DNA of 64,000 nt from an uncultured Flavobacteriales bacterium (GCA_905478555.1 CAJQIZ010000024.1:29857-93856), one strand, 5' to 3'; shown: positions 26,372 to 35,690, counted from the first letter of the stretch. Notes: generated by a model not told the origin, from the sequence alone. Made by a program: numbers and translations.

Positions 26372-26934
26372 TGGGAAAGTTAATTGTAATATCAGCACCA
26401 TCTGGTTCAGGGAAAACTTCTATTGTTAGTTATTTACTAAAAAATATGGAAACACTTTCTTTCTCCATTTCTGCTTGTAGTAGAGTGAAAAGAGAAAATG
26501 AAATAGAAGGAAAAGATTATCATTTTTTAGGAATAGAAGGATTTAAGAGGAGTATAAAAGAAGATTCCTTCTTAGAATGGGAGGAAGTATATAAAAATCA
26601 ATTTTACGGAACTTTAAAATCCGAAGTGGAGAGAATTTGGAGTGAAGGAAAAACTGTAATTTTTGATGTAGATGTTGTGGGCGGATTAAATATTAAAAAA
26701 CAATATCCAAAAGAATGTTTATCTATTTTTATTATGCCACCATCAGTAGAGGTCTTAGCAGAAAGATTGATTGGGAGAGGGTCGGAATCAGATGAAAGTT
26801 TACAAAAAAGATTAGATAAAGCAGAGGAAGAAATATCTCAAAATCAAGAGTTCGATACAGTGATTTTAAATGACGATTTATCCATAGCTTGTGAGGAAAC
26901 GCAGGAAGTAATTACAAATTTTATAAAATCTTAA
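26371..26934 (+). CDS. gmk: Guanylate kinase
   Basis: 187 residues. P-loop SAPSGSGKTSIV at residues 8-19; GMP-binding CSRVKRENEIEGKDYHFL and FLEWEEVYKNQFYGT; VIFDVDVVGG follows. It converts GMP to GDP. The start is GTG at 26371, overlapping the yicC stop by one base, which implies translational coupling. Confidence 0.97.
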   Translation: MGKLIVISAPSGSGKTSIVSYLLKNMETLSFSISACSRVKRENEIEGKDYHFLGIEGFKRSIKEDSFLEWEEVYKNQFYGTLKSEVERIWSEGKTVIFDVDVVGGLNIKKQYPKECLSIFIMPPSVEVLAERLIGRGSESDESLQKRLDKAEEEISQNQEFDTVILNDDLSIACEETQEVITNFIKS

Positions 26935-26935
26935 A

Positions 26936-27508
26936 ATGAAGATAGGTCTATTTTTCGGTTCGTTTAATCCCATGCATGTAGGGCATAAAATAATAGCATC
27001 TTATATGGCAGAATTTTCTGACTTAGAAAAAGTATTATTTATTGTTTCTCCTCAAAACCCCTTAAAAAAGAAAAAGACTTTACTAGATCAAAACCATAGA
27101 TTACAAATTATTAAAGCGGAGGTGGAAGATATTCCTCATCTAGAAGTTTCAGATATTGAATTTAGTATGCCACAACCCTCTTTTACTATTGATACCTTAG
27201 TAAGGTTAAAAGAGCAACAACCTGAACATGAGTTTGCACTTATTTTGGGTGCAGATAATCTGCAAAATTTTCATAAGTGGAAGAATTTCGAACAGATTTT
27301 GGAAGACTACTCTTTATATGTTTACCCCAGACATGGTTATCAGGTGGAAGGAACACACAAAAATATACACCTTATTAAGGGAGTCCCTCAGATGGAGATA
27401 TCGGCTTCTTTTATTCGTAATTCTATAAAACAAGGCAAAGATATTTCTTATTTAATGACAGAGAAAGCTTGGAAATATACAGATGAAATGAATTTTTACA
27501 AAAAGTAA
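26936..27508 (+). CDS. nadD: Nicotinate-nucleotide adenylyltransferase
   Basis: 190 residues. Nucleotidyltransferase motif GSFNPMHVGHKIIA at 8-21 and ISASFIRNSIKQGKDISYLM near the C-terminus; LILGADNLQNFHKWKN is the nicotinate mononucleotide loop. It makes deamido-NAD in NAD synthesis. It begins one base after the gmk stop and belongs to the same operon. Confidence 0.96.
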   Translation: MKIGLFFGSFNPMHVGHKIIASYMAEFSDLEKVLFIVSPQNPLKKKKTLLDQNHRLQIIKAEVEDIPHLEVSDIEFSMPQPSFTIDTLVRLKEQQPEHEFALILGADNLQNFHKWKNFEQILEDYSLYVYPRHGYQVEGTHKNIHLIKGVPQMEISASFIRNSIKQGKDISYLMTEKAWKYTDEMNFYKK

Positions 27509-27509
27509 A

Positions 27510-27908
27510 ATGAAAATATTAGACTTGAAATATAAGACTCTTATTTTTTTGATTTCCATTTTAGGAATCTCTTCTTGCAGCTCTACAAAAAAAGTTGTGA
27601 TAGAGAATGAAAACAGATCATTCGATTTATCAACTAACAGAGGAATTCCAAGGACTGCTTTTACAGGTTGGTGGGTGTATGGAGAGGGACATCACATTTT
27701 TAAAGATGAAGAAACATTGGAAGAATATGATTTAATTTTCCCTGAAGAAAATATGGAAGAATTAGTTGAACTTTATTTGGCAGTTTGTGAGATGGAATAT
27801 TTCCCCATGGAATGCGAAATGACCGGTTATATTTTCTATATAGATAAAGTACCGGTTTTACAAGTTTCTAATTTTGAGATCCTATATATTCAAGGTTGCG
27901 GGGAGTAA
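27510..27908 (+). CDS. Lipoprotein of unknown function
   Basis: 132 residues. The signal peptide ends in the lipobox ILGISSCSS, so the mature protein is lipid-anchored. The mature part is about 110 residues, acidic, with a conserved-looking FTGWWVYGEGHHIFKDEETLEEYDL and three further Cys (VCEMEYFPMECEM..., QGCGE) that could form disulfides. It starts one base after nadD and closes that operon. No family recognised. Confidence 0.75.
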   Translation: MKILDLKYKTLIFLISILGISSCSSTKKVVIENENRSFDLSTNRGIPRTAFTGWWVYGEGHHIFKDEETLEEYDLIFPEENMEELVELYLAVCEMEYFPMECEMTGYIFYIDKVPVLQVSNFEILYIQGCGE

Positions 27909-27942
27909 TCACTTCTTTACTCCATTATCTAATCTATTATCC

Positions 27943-27950
27943 TAACTTTG
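27943..27950 (+). promoter_or_regulatory. Predicted -7 element for the DEAD-box helicase
   Basis: TAACTTTG fits TAnnTTTG, 31 bases before the ATG at 27982. Confidence 0.55.
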
Positions 27951-27981
27951 CAAAAAATAATTCCACAAAAGGAATTCTCAT

Positions 27982-29232
27982 ATGAAATTTGAAGATTTAA
28001 AATTACACCCTACTTTACTAAAAGCGGTAAAGGACCAAAACTATATTACACCAACTACTATTCAGCAAAAAGCAATTCCTCTAATATTAAACCGAAAAGA
28101 TGTTTTGGGTACCGCTCAAACAGGTACTGGGAAAACAGCTGCATTTGCTTTACCTATATTACATCATTTGATGAATGAAAAGAAAGAGGGTAATAAGTCA
28201 AAAATAAAAGCATTAATAGTAACTCCAACTCGTGAGCTTGCAATACAAATTAGTGAAAACTTTACAGATTATTCAAAACACAACAACATAAAAAATACTG
28301 TAATTTATGGTGGGGTAAAACAGATAAAACAAGTTAAAAGGTTAGAAGCTGGAGTAGATGTATTGATTGCAACTCCTGGTAGGTTATTAGACTTGATGGG
28401 ACAAGGTTTTATTTCTTTAAAAGATGTTTCTTATTTTGTGTTAGATGAGGCCGACAGAATGTTAGACATGGGTTTTATTAATGATATAAAAAAATTATTA
28501 CAGAAGTTGCCTAATAAGCGTCAATCGTTATTCTTCTCGGCTACTATGCCTTCTAATATCCTTAATTTATCTAATACTATTCTTAACAATCCTCAAAAGG
28601 TAGCAGTGCATCAAGTTTCTACTACTGCTGACACTATTCAGCAGTTTATTTATTACACTAATAAATCAGAAAAAAATGATTTGTTATTACACATCTTAAA
28701 AGATGAAAAGATCAATCAACTCCTTCTTTTTTCTAGAACTAAAAGAGGTGCAGATAGAATTGTAAAAAGATTATCGCAGCAGAAAATTAAGTCAGCTGCT
28801 ATTCATGGTGACAAATCTCAGCCCCAAAGACAGAAAGCCTTACAATCTTTTAAAAACTGGGAGATTAGAGTATTGGTAGCAACAGATATTGCTGCAAGAG
28901 GAATAGATATTGATAAATTAAGTTACGTACTGAATTATGATATACCTAATGAACCAGAAACTTATGTACACCGTATTGGTAGATGTGGTAGAGCTGGAGA
29001 AAAAGGGATTTCTATTTCTATTTGCGAACCAGAAGAAAATATTTTTGCTAAGGATATTGAAAAGCTAATAAAGAAAAATATTCAAGAAATTAAAAACCAT
29101 CCTTTTCCTCAAACAGAAAAACCAATGAATGCTAAGCAAAAAAAGGAGTTTGAAAAAGAAAAAAATAGAAAAAAACAAGAATTTTTTGCCAACAGAAAGA
29201 AGAATAGAAACTCTACTAATGGTAGGAGGTAA
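27982..29232 (+). CDS. DEAD-box RNA helicase, RhlE-like
   Basis: 416 residues. All helicase motifs can be read: the Q-motif (ITPTTIQQKAIP), GTAQTGTGKTAAF (I), PTRELAIQI (Ia), ATPGRLLDL (Ib), VLDEADRMLDMGF (II), FFSATMP (III), ATDIAARGIDI (V) and HRIGRCGRAG (VI). The C-terminal ~50 residues are lysine-rich (KKEFEKEKNRKKQEFFANRKKNRN), an RNA-binding tail. Such helicases help ribosome assembly and mRNA turnover, often in the cold. Confidence 0.95.
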   Translation: MKFEDLKLHPTLLKAVKDQNYITPTTIQQKAIPLILNRKDVLGTAQTGTGKTAAFALPILHHLMNEKKEGNKSKIKALIVTPTRELAIQISENFTDYSKHNNIKNTVIYGGVKQIKQVKRLEAGVDVLIATPGRLLDLMGQGFISLKDVSYFVLDEADRMLDMGFINDIKKLLQKLPNKRQSLFFSATMPSNILNLSNTILNNPQKVAVHQVSTTADTIQQFIYYTNKSEKNDLLLHILKDEKINQLLLFSRTKRGADRIVKRLSQQKIKSAAIHGDKSQPQRQKALQSFKNWEIRVLVATDIAARGIDIDKLSYVLNYDIPNEPETYVHRIGRCGRAGEKGISISICEPEENIFAKDIEKLIKKNIQEIKNHPFPQTEKPMNAKQKKEFEKEKNRKKQEFFANRKKNRNSTNGRR

Positions 29233-29262
29233 TTTATTATAAACAACTATAAGTTTATTAAT

Positions 29263-29502
29263 ATGATAGAGGAAAATAACAAAGATAATTCTCAAGTAAA
29301 TAATCCATTACACGGAATAAGATTAATTGATATACTAGATTTTTTGGTGAAGGAATATGGATGGAAAGAATTAGGATATGAAATTAAAATCAATTGTTTT
29401 ATCAGTAACCCTTCTATAAAATCGAGCCTTAAGTTTTTAAGAAAAACCCAATGGGCAAGAGATAAAGTAGAAAAGCTTTATTTGAAAACAATTAAAGAAT
29501 AA
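29263..29502 (+). CDS. VF530-family (DUF2132) DNA-binding-like protein
   Basis: 79 residues. [34 protein letters not shown] and [24 protein letters not shown] are the near-complete VF530 signature. The structure of the Vibrio member suggested DNA binding, but no function is proved. It follows the helicase gene by 30 bases and may share its transcript. Confidence 0.9.
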   Translation: MIEENNKDNSQVNNPLHGIRLIDILDFLVKEYGWKELGYEIKINCFISNPSIKSSLKFLRKTQWARDKVEKLYLKTIKE

Positions 29503-29521
29503 AATCAAAAGTTTAAACTTC

Positions 29522-29626
29522 TTAGTGACTATATAAATGAACATCACCATGAGAGTGTTCATTTGTGTCTGACTTAATGGCTAGATCCTCTTGATTTTCC
29601 TCTGGCATCTCATGTGGAATTTCTGA
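29522..29626 (-). pseudogene. C-terminal scrap of an unidentified gene
   Basis: A 34-codon frame without a start codon reads SEIPHEMPEENQEDL..., then SDTNEHSHGDVHLYSH and a stop. The acidic, His-rich composition looks like the real end of a protein rather than random AT-rich sequence. It abuts the conserved tail of the T9SS gene at 29651, so an arriving cassette may have removed the rest. No family assigned; a chance frame remains possible. Confidence 0.35.
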
Positions 29627-29650
29627 TTAGAAAAAACTTTTAAAAATAAT

Positions 29651-30565
29651 TTATTCAATAATTATTCTCTTTTCTACCGTTCCATCATCATAAAGATAAA
29701 ATAGTGGAGAATTTGGTTTTTCATTAACTGTCCTGCCTAATAAATCAATAATCTTATAAGGTCTTTCATTGTATAATTGATTATCTAATCCAGAAAATAT
29801 TTTTTCTATACTAAACTTATTAAACCCATATACACCGTAAGATATTCCATTTCCCATACCTCTCCAAGAATACCAATGTATATTATTATCCCAAGTATCA
29901 TAACAACCAAACTCTTGAGTAGAATTATCATATCCTATACCTACTACAAAGTGATCTGTCAAATCATCCCCATCAGTATCGACTAATATAATTACTGGTT
30001 TATTATTATCAATTTCCATCTTATATTCATCCCAGCTAATACTAGAATAATACTCATATTCTGTATTTGTAATATAATTTGGATTTCTAAAATATATATA
30101 ATCCTCAAAGGCAGTTCCAATGTCACTAGACCAACTCCATCCCCAATAATTACCACAGACACTCATTGATGTTTTCATAAAATCTGCAATTGAATTATTC
30201 TGATGAGGAATACCTGTTTCAGAAATGTCTTGTAATAAATTTGGGTAATAATCCTGTGGTAATGAATAATCATCATAATGTTCATTACTAGCAATTAACA
30301 TATTGATATTATTTGTTTGAAGCAACGTGCTATCATCATACAGATCATAAAACCCATGCAAATCGTAGAAACCAACAATCATGCCTAATGCTGTAGGGCC
30401 ACAGCCTCTATGCCATATATATGTAGGCATCTCATCTATTAAAACAACGTTACTTTTATTTAGATTCCCAATAGGCACATTTAATGGTCTCATATTATAG
30501 CCTCTACTTTGTTGTGCAAAAACTAGAGTAGGTATAAAAAATGATATTAGCAATAGTTTTTTCAT
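29651..30565 (-). CDS. T9SS-exported C39-like cysteine peptidase
   Basis: 304 residues. Sec signal peptide MKKLLLISFFIPTLVFAQ. The body has the papain-like C39 pattern: catalytic Cys C55 in WHRGCGPTALGMIVGFYD, His H205 in LTDHFVVGIGYDN and Asp in GCYDTWDN (~223). The C-terminus IIDLLGRTVNEKPNSPLFYL and YDDGTVEKRIIIE is a T9SS sorting domain, so the protein should be moved across the outer membrane to the surface or medium. Leader, signal start and tail are almost the same as in the gene at 30768, while the middles are unrelated. Substrate unknown. Confidence 0.82.
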   Translation of the reverse strand: MKKLLLISFFIPTLVFAQQSRGYNMRPLNVPIGNLNKSNVVLIDEMPTYIWHRGCGPTALGMIVGFYDLHGFYDLYDDSTLLQTNNINMLIASNEHYDDYSLPQDYYPNLLQDISETGIPHQNNSIADFMKTSMSVCGNYWGWSWSSDIGTAFEDYIYFRNPNYITNTEYEYYSSISWDEYKMEIDNNKPVIILVDTDGDDLTDHFVVGIGYDNSTQEFGCYDTWDNNIHWYSWRGMGNGISYGVYGFNKFSIEKIFSGLDNQLYNERPYKIIDLLGRTVNEKPNSPLFYLYDDGTVEKRIIIE

Positions 30566-30569
30566 AAAG

Positions 30570-30577
30570 CAAACTTA
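30570..30577 (-). promoter_or_regulatory. Predicted -7 element of the T9SS peptidase gene
   Basis: Minus-strand TAAGTTTG fits TAnnTTTG, 4 bases before the ATG. The whole 45-base leader is nearly the same as that of the gene at 32051. Confidence 0.5.
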
Positions 30578-30610
30578 CAAAAAATAATGAAAAATATTGA
30601 AGTGAAAAAA

Positions 30611-30735
30611 GTCGGGGTAGCAGGATTACAACCTAACACCTATTTACATGATTACAGCAAGTTTTCAAACTAAAAATTGCTCCGCTTTTTGCACCGCTAA
30701 TCAATCTACTAAAACAAACTTAAAAAAATAATTGG
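30611..30735 (-). repeat. Long copy of the T9SS-cassette repeat
   Basis: Inverted match of 7073-7198 over about 125 bases with scattered mismatches. In gene orientation it starts just after the shared tail of the upstream T9SS gene and ends in the tRNA-like TACCCCGAC before the leader of the next. It fills the whole gap between the two T9SS genes. Confidence 0.85.
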
Positions 30736-30767
30736 AATATCTGATTAGAAAATGCTTTTTAAAATAA

Positions 30768-32051
30768 TTATTCTACAACTATTCTTTTTTCTACTGTTCC
30801 ATCATCATAGATTTCAATAAATGGAGTGTGAGTTTGAGGTTTAGTTTCTTTTCCTAGTATATCAACTGTCTTTTGTAGGTTTCTGTTTGGATTTATAGGA
30901 ATATTGAATGTTGAGGTTATGTTTCCATTTCCATCTGTTTTTATTAGATAGATATCACTAAATCCCCATCCTCCAGTAGTTCCTGTAATGATATAGCCTC
31001 CATCAGTGGTTTGTTGAACAGAATGACCTACGTCATCATCTGTTCCTCCAAATGTTTTACTCCATTGTTCTGTTCCATTACCATCTGTTTTTATTAGATA
31101 GACATCAAGACCTCCACTTCCTAAAGATTCTGTACTTCCTGTAATGATACAACCTCCATCAGTGGTTTGTTGAACAGAACTACCTATATCATCTCCTACT
31201 CCTCCAAATATTTGACTCCATTGTTCTATACCATTTCCATCTGTTTTTATTAGATAGAGATCATGGTTAAATGCTAAATTATAATCTGATCCTGTAATGA
31301 TATATCCTCCATCAGCGGTTTGTTGAACAGAATAACTGAAAGAGGAATGAGTACTACTAAAGTTTTCAGTCCATTGCTCTATTCCATTACCATCTGTTTT
31401 TATTAGACAGGTATAAAAGGAAGATCCAGACTTTGTACGTCCTGTAATAATATATCCTCCATCATTAGTTTGTTGAACGGAAGAACCCCAATCATCTCCT
31501 GTACCTCCAAATGTTTTACTCCATTGTTCTGTTCCATTACCATCTGTTTTTATTAGATAGACATCAAGACCTCCACTTCCTAAAGACTCTGTACTTCCTG
31601 TAATAATATATCCTCCATCAGAGGTTTGTTGAACTGATGTACCATAATCATAACTTGTTCCTCCAAAAGTTTGACTCCATAACTCTACTCCATTAACATC
31701 TGTTTTGATGAGATAGACATCATCCCCATTCGCAAATGAAGTTGTATATCCCGTTATGATATAACCTCCATCAGTGGTTTGTTGAACTGATTTACCTTCA
31801 TCAGCATCTGTTCCTCCAAAAGTTTGACTCCACTGATCTACTCCATAAGCATCTGTTTTTAGGAGATAAACATCACTAGATCCATTTCCATTTCCATAAG
31901 AATGGGTTAATCCTGTAATGATATAACCTCCATCTGTGGTTTGTTGGACAGATTGACCAACATCTGCTGATGCTCCTCCAAAAGTTGTTTCCCATCCTTG
32001 CCCAAATCCAATCAAAGGCACACATAGTAAAATCAATAGTAATTTTTTCAT
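30768..32051 (-). CDS. T9SS-exported seven-repeat protein (probable beta-propeller)
   Basis: 427 residues: signal peptide MKKLLLILLCVPLIGFGQ, then seven tandem repeats of ~50 residues with consensus W-S-x-T-F-G-G-T-x-x-D-x-G-x-SVQQT-x-DGGYIITG, followed by DVYLIKTDGNG. Seven such beta-rich units are what a seven-bladed propeller needs. The fifth repeat is the most divergent (WTENFSSTHSSFSYS) and the sixth and third are nearly the same, a sign of recent internal duplication. The C-terminus TVDILGKETKPQTHTPFIEI plus YDDGTVEKRIVVE is a T9SS sorting domain. Likely a surface or secreted binding protein; ligand unknown. Confidence 0.85.
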   Translation of the reverse strand: MKKLLLILLCVPLIGFGQGWETTFGGASADVGQSVQQTTDGGYIITGLTHSYGNGNGSSDVYLLKTDAYGVDQWSQTFGGTDADEGKSVQQTTDGGYIITGYTTSFANGDDVYLIKTDVNGVELWSQTFGGTSYDYGTSVQQTSDGGYIITGSTESLGSGGLDVYLIKTDGNGTEQWSKTFGGTGDDWGSSVQQTNDGGYIITGRTKSGSSFYTCLIKTDGNGIEQWTENFSSTHSSFSYSVQQTADGGYIITGSDYNLAFNHDLYLIKTDGNGIEQWSQIFGGVGDDIGSSVQQTTDGGCIITGSTESLGSGGLDVYLIKTDGNGTEQWSKTFGGTDDDVGHSVQQTTDGGYIITGTTGGWGFSDIYLIKTDGNGNITSTFNIPINPNRNLQKTVDILGKETKPQTHTPFIEIYDDGTVEKRIVVE

Positions 32052-32055
32052 AAAG

Positions 32056-32063
32056 CAAACTTA
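32056..32063 (-). promoter_or_regulatory. Predicted -7 element of the seven-repeat T9SS gene
   Basis: Minus-strand TAAGTTTG fits TAnnTTTG, 4 bases before the ATG, same context as at 30570. Confidence 0.5.
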
Positions 32064-32096
32064 CAGAAAATTATGGGAAATGTTGAAGAGAAAAAA

Positions 32097-32120
32097 GTCG
32101 GGGTAGCAGGATTATAACCT
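32097..32120 (-). repeat. tRNA-3'-end-like repeat after sdhB (short copy)
   Basis: Minus strand: AGGTTATAATCCTGC then TACCCCGAC, the same core as at 1627-1650. It begins one base after the sdhB stop codon, as the copy at 1627 begins right after the M28 stop codon. Only the last ~24 bases of the long repeat are present, followed by the conserved T9SS leader. Confidence 0.75.
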
Positions 32121-32121
32121 T

Positions 32122-32874
32122 TTAATTCTCAGAAGTAATAGAAGCAGATAAATATTCTCTATTCATTTTTGCAATGTATTCAATAGAAATACTTTTCGGA
32201 CATTCTACCTCACACGCTCCAGTATTGGTGCAATTCCCAAAACCTTCTTTATCCATTTGCTCTACCATATTCAACACTCTTTGTTTTCGCTCTAACTGGC
32301 CCTGTGGTAAATAAGCAAATTGAGAAACCTTAGCCGCCACAAACAACATAGCAGAAGAGTTTTTACAAGTAGCAACACAAGCACCACAACCAATACAAGC
32401 CGCAACATCAAAAGCCTTATCCGCATTCATTTTAGGAATTGGTAATGCATTTGCATCTTGTGTATTACCAGAAGTATTTACAGATACAAAACCTCCAGAT
32501 TGTTGTATTCTTTCAAATGAACTTCTATCTACAATTAAATCTTTTACTACTGGCATGGATGCCGAACGCCAAGGTTCAACATAGATCGTTTCTCCATCTT
32601 CAAACATTCGCATGTGCAGCTGACAAGTAGTTACTTTTCTGTCAGGACCGTGCGCCTCCCCATTAATATAAAGCGAACAAGATCCACAAATTCCTTCTCT
32701 GCAATCATGATCAAAAGCAACAGGTTCTGTGCCTTCCATAATTAAATGTTCATTCATTACATCCAGCATTTCTAAGAATGAAGAGTTTTCTGAAATTCCA
32801 GTAACTTTATAAGTTTCTAAACCTCCCTTATCTTCTCTATTTTTCTGTCTCCAGACTTTTAGTGTTAAATCCAT
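32122..32874 (-). CDS. sdhB: Succinate dehydrogenase / fumarate reductase iron-sulfur subunit
   Basis: 250 residues. Cluster ligands in order: [2Fe-2S] [13 protein letters not shown] and the later C in TTCQLHMR; the 4Fe-4S type site [13 protein letters not shown]; and [15 protein letters not shown] for the second and third clusters. It passes electrons from SdhA to the membrane quinone site. Last gene of the sdhCAB operon, 6 bases after sdhA. A T9SS gene follows immediately with no visible terminator between. Confidence 0.96.
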   Translation of the reverse strand: MDLTLKVWRQKNREDKGGLETYKVTGISENSSFLEMLDVMNEHLIMEGTEPVAFDHDCREGICGSCSLYINGEAHGPDRKVTTCQLHMRMFEDGETIYVEPWRSASMPVVKDLIVDRSSFERIQQSGGFVSVNTSGNTQDANALPIPKMNADKAFDVAACIGCGACVATCKNSSAMLFVAAKVSQFAYLPQGQLERKQRVLNMVEQMDKEGFGNCTNTGACEVECPKSISIEYIAKMNREYLSASITSEN

Positions 32875-32880
32875 AATTTT

Positions 32881-34896
32881 TTATTTATATGATCTTTGCT
32901 TCAATTCAATATCGTTAAATTCTAACTCTTCTTTGTGCATTACTGCATCAGATGGTTCACCTGTGTATTCCCAAGCAGCAACATAAGCATAATCAGTATC
33001 ATTTCTTTTTGCCTCCCCTTTTTGCAATCCATCCTCCTCAACCGACTCTTCTCTGAAATGGCCTCCACAACTTTCATTTCTATATAGAGCATCTTTAGCA
33101 AAAAGTTCTCCCAATTCTAAAAAGTCAGCAACTCTTCCTGCTTTTACCAACTCAGAATTTAAAGAGTTTTTATCACCAGGAATTCTTACATCATTCCAAA
33201 AATTAGTACGGATTTGTTTTATTTCTGACATTGCTTTTTTAAGTCCTTCTTCATTTCTGGACATACCAACATATTCCCACATTGCTTTTCCTAATAACTT
33301 ATGGAAATAGTCAACAGATTTTGTTCCTTTAATATTCATCAACTTCTCAATTCTTTCCGAAACGTCTTTTTCTGCTTCCTCAAATTCTGGAGTTTCTGTA
33401 GAAATTTTCCCAGTTCTAATTTCATTAGAAAGGTAATCACCAATTGTATAAGGCAATACAAAATAACCATCAGCCAAACCTTGCATTAGTGCAGATGCAC
33501 CTAAACGATTCGCTCCATGATCAGAGAAATTCGCCTCTCCGATACAGTAACATCCTTCAATAGAAGTCATTAAGTTGTAATCCACCCAAACGCCTCCCAT
33601 GGTATAATGTACTGCTGGGTAAATCATCATTGGAGTTTTATACGGATTTTCTGCAACAATCTTTTCATACATTTGAAAAAGGTTACCATATTTTGCTTCA
33701 ATAACCGCTTCTCCTAAATTTAAAATATCCTCTTCATTAGGATTTTCCATTCTAGCAATTGCCGCTTCTTGCTTTCCATATCTTTTTATAGCAGTAGAGA
33801 AGTCTAGATAAACCGCTTCACCTGTCTCGTTTACTCCAAAACCAGAATCACATCTCTCTTTTGCTGCCCTAGACGCTACATCTCTTGGTACTAAATTACC
33901 AAAAGCAGGGTACTTTCTCTCTAAATAATAATCTCTTTGTTCTTCTTGCAAATCAGTGGGTTTTAACCTACCTTCTCTGATAGCTAATACATCCTCTAAA
34001 TTTTTAGGTACCCAAATTCTACCATCATTTCGTAATGATTCTGACATCAAAGTCAATTTAGATTGATGATCTCCACTTCTAGGGATACAAGTAGGGTGAA
34101 TTTGAGTATAACATGGATTTGCAAAATAGGCTCCTTTTTTATGAATTTTCCAAGCAGCTGTTGCGTTTGATCCCATTGCATTGGTGGATAAGAAAAATAC
34201 ATTTCCGTACCCTCCACTTGCAATAACTACCGCATGTGCCGAATGTCTTTCTAATTCTCCTGTTTCTAAATTTCTTGCAATAATTCCTCTTGCTTTGCCA
34301 TCTACTTTTACTAATTCAACCATTTCATGACGGTTATACATAGTGACTTTTCCTTTAGCAATTTGTCTATTTAATGCAGAATAAGCTCCCAATAATAATT
34401 GTTGTCCTGTTTGTCCTTTTGCATAAAAAGTTCTGGAAACCAATACTCCACCAAAAGAACGATTATCTAAAAGTCCACCATAATCTCTACCAAAAGGCAC
34501 CCCTTGAGCAACACATTGATCAATAATATTTCCTGATACTTCTGCTAGTCTGTGTACATTGGCTTCTCTCGATCTGTAATCTCCTCCTTTTACCGTGTCA
34601 TAAAATAACCGGTAAACAGAATCTCCATCATTTTGATAATTTTTTGCTGCATTTATTCCTCCTTGTGCTGCAATAGAATGTGCTCTTCTTGGAGAATCTT
34701 GATAGCAAAATGTTTTTACATTGTAGCCCATTTCTGCTAGAGATGCAGCAGCCGAACCTCCTGCCAAACCAGTACCAACTACAATAATATCAATGTTCCT
34801 TTTATTGGCCGGATTAACAAGATCAATCTTGTTTTTATGATTAGTCCACTTATCTTTTAATGAACCTTCAGGTATTTTAGAATCTAAAACTGACAT
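32881..34896 (-). CDS. sdhA: Succinate dehydrogenase / fumarate reductase flavoprotein subunit
   Basis: 671 residues. FAD-binding [20 protein letters not shown]; the covalent-flavin histidine region [17 protein letters not shown]; active-site [13 protein letters not shown]; and [44 protein letters not shown]. It oxidises succinate to fumarate in the TCA cycle. The long form with a type B membrane anchor (one cytochrome b subunit) is common in Bacteroidota. Confidence 0.97.
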   Translation of the reverse strand: MSVLDSKIPEGSLKDKWTNHKNKIDLVNPANKRNIDIIVVGTGLAGGSAAASLAEMGYNVKTFCYQDSPRRAHSIAAQGGINAAKNYQNDGDSVYRLFYDTVKGGDYRSREANVHRLAEVSGNIIDQCVAQGVPFGRDYGGLLDNRSFGGVLVSRTFYAKGQTGQQLLLGAYSALNRQIAKGKVTMYNRHEMVELVKVDGKARGIIARNLETGELERHSAHAVVIASGGYGNVFFLSTNAMGSNATAAWKIHKKGAYFANPCYTQIHPTCIPRSGDHQSKLTLMSESLRNDGRIWVPKNLEDVLAIREGRLKPTDLQEEQRDYYLERKYPAFGNLVPRDVASRAAKERCDSGFGVNETGEAVYLDFSTAIKRYGKQEAAIARMENPNEEDILNLGEAVIEAKYGNLFQMYEKIVAENPYKTPMMIYPAVHYTMGGVWVDYNLMTSIEGCYCIGEANFSDHGANRLGASALMQGLADGYFVLPYTIGDYLSNEIRTGKISTETPEFEEAEKDVSERIEKLMNIKGTKSVDYFHKLLGKAMWEYVGMSRNEEGLKKAMSEIKQIRTNFWNDVRIPGDKNSLNSELVKAGRVADFLELGELFAKDALYRNESCGGHFREESVEEDGLQKGEAKRNDTDYAYVAAWEYTGEPSDAVMHKEELEFNDIELKQRSYK

Positions 34897-34912
34897 AGTT
34901 TAATTTTTAATT

Positions 34913-35581
34913 TTATAACTGAGTAAAATAATGAAATAAAGCAATAATAACAAATCCAACAGGGATTAGGATTGCATATAAAGTTCCTAATTTTTTAATT
35001 AATGGTGTGTATTTATTATGGTTAAATCCTGCAGATTGAAATGCAGATTGGAAACCATGAGATAAATGTAATCCTAAAAACACAAAGGAAATACAGTAAA
35101 TAATTACTCTTGTTAAATCCTGAAATTTATGTTGCAAATGAGGGAAATATTTTGTTGGATCATCCCACTTTCCATCAATAAATTTATCTTTTATCTCTGG
35201 TAACCAGAAGTCGTAAAAATGTAATCCTAAAAATAACATAATCATGATCCCTGTAATTAGCATGTTTCTACTCATCCAGTTTGAATTTTCAGATGGTTTA
35301 TCCAATGCGTATTTAATAGGACGAGCAGCTCTGTTTTTACTTTCCAAATACATACCCATACCTAGATGGAACAGAACTCCAAATAACAAAACTGGTTGTA
35401 AAACAAATTGAACCAGACTATTGGTTCCCATAAAGTGAGATACCTCATTAAATGTATCTTCACTTACTACAGAAAATAAATTAATAACAAAATGTTGCGC
35501 TAAGAAGAACAACAAGAAAAACCCTGAAAGAGCCATTAATACTTTTCTTCCTACTGAAGATGATGATAATTTTGTACTCAT
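34913..35581 (-). CDS. sdhC: Succinate dehydrogenase cytochrome b subunit (type B anchor)
   Basis: 222 residues from ATG 35581 (MSTKLSSSSVGRKVLMALSGF). Five membrane helices with heme-ligand histidines at AQHFVIN, LFHLGMG, LGLHFYDFW and LGLHLSHGFQSA, as in di-heme type B anchors of the Wolinella/Bacillus kind. It binds quinone and fixes SdhAB to the membrane. The longer frame starting at 35608 adds residues not typical of the family. It is the first gene of the operon behind a good promoter at 35606-35636. Confidence 0.93.
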   Translation of the reverse strand: MSTKLSSSSVGRKVLMALSGFFLLFFLAQHFVINLFSVVSEDTFNEVSHFMGTNSLVQFVLQPVLLFGVLFHLGMGMYLESKNRAARPIKYALDKPSENSNWMSRNMLITGIMIMLFLGLHFYDFWLPEIKDKFIDGKWDDPTKYFPHLQHKFQDLTRVIIYCISFVFLGLHLSHGFQSAFQSAGFNHNKYTPLIKKLGTLYAILIPVGFVIIALFHYFTQL

Positions 35582-35605
35582 TTTATTGTTTATAATAATT
35601 AGGTG

Positions 35606-35636
35606 CAAATGTAGTGTTCGTATTGCAATAAAACAA
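35606..35636 (-). promoter_or_regulatory. Predicted promoter of sdhCAB
   Basis: Minus strand: TTG (35634-35636), 20-base spacer, TACATTTG (35606-35613). Both boxes and the spacing fit the Bacteroidota promoter. The sdhC start lies 24 bases downstream. Confidence 0.65.
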
Positions 35637-35682
35637 TAGCAATTCTAATTCATAATGAATACAAATAAGTGAAGTTTTTTAT

Positions 35683-35690
35683 TACTTTTG
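35683..35690 (+). promoter_or_regulatory. Predicted -7 element for pepP
   Basis: TACTTTTG fits TAnnTTTG, 23 bases before the ATG at 35714. Confidence 0.5.

Noticed and set aside
30768..32051. Spaced DNA repeats suggestive of a CRISPR array
   Set aside because: The ~150-base periodicity is codon-level repetition of a seven-repeat protein with an intact frame, signal peptide and T9SS tail.
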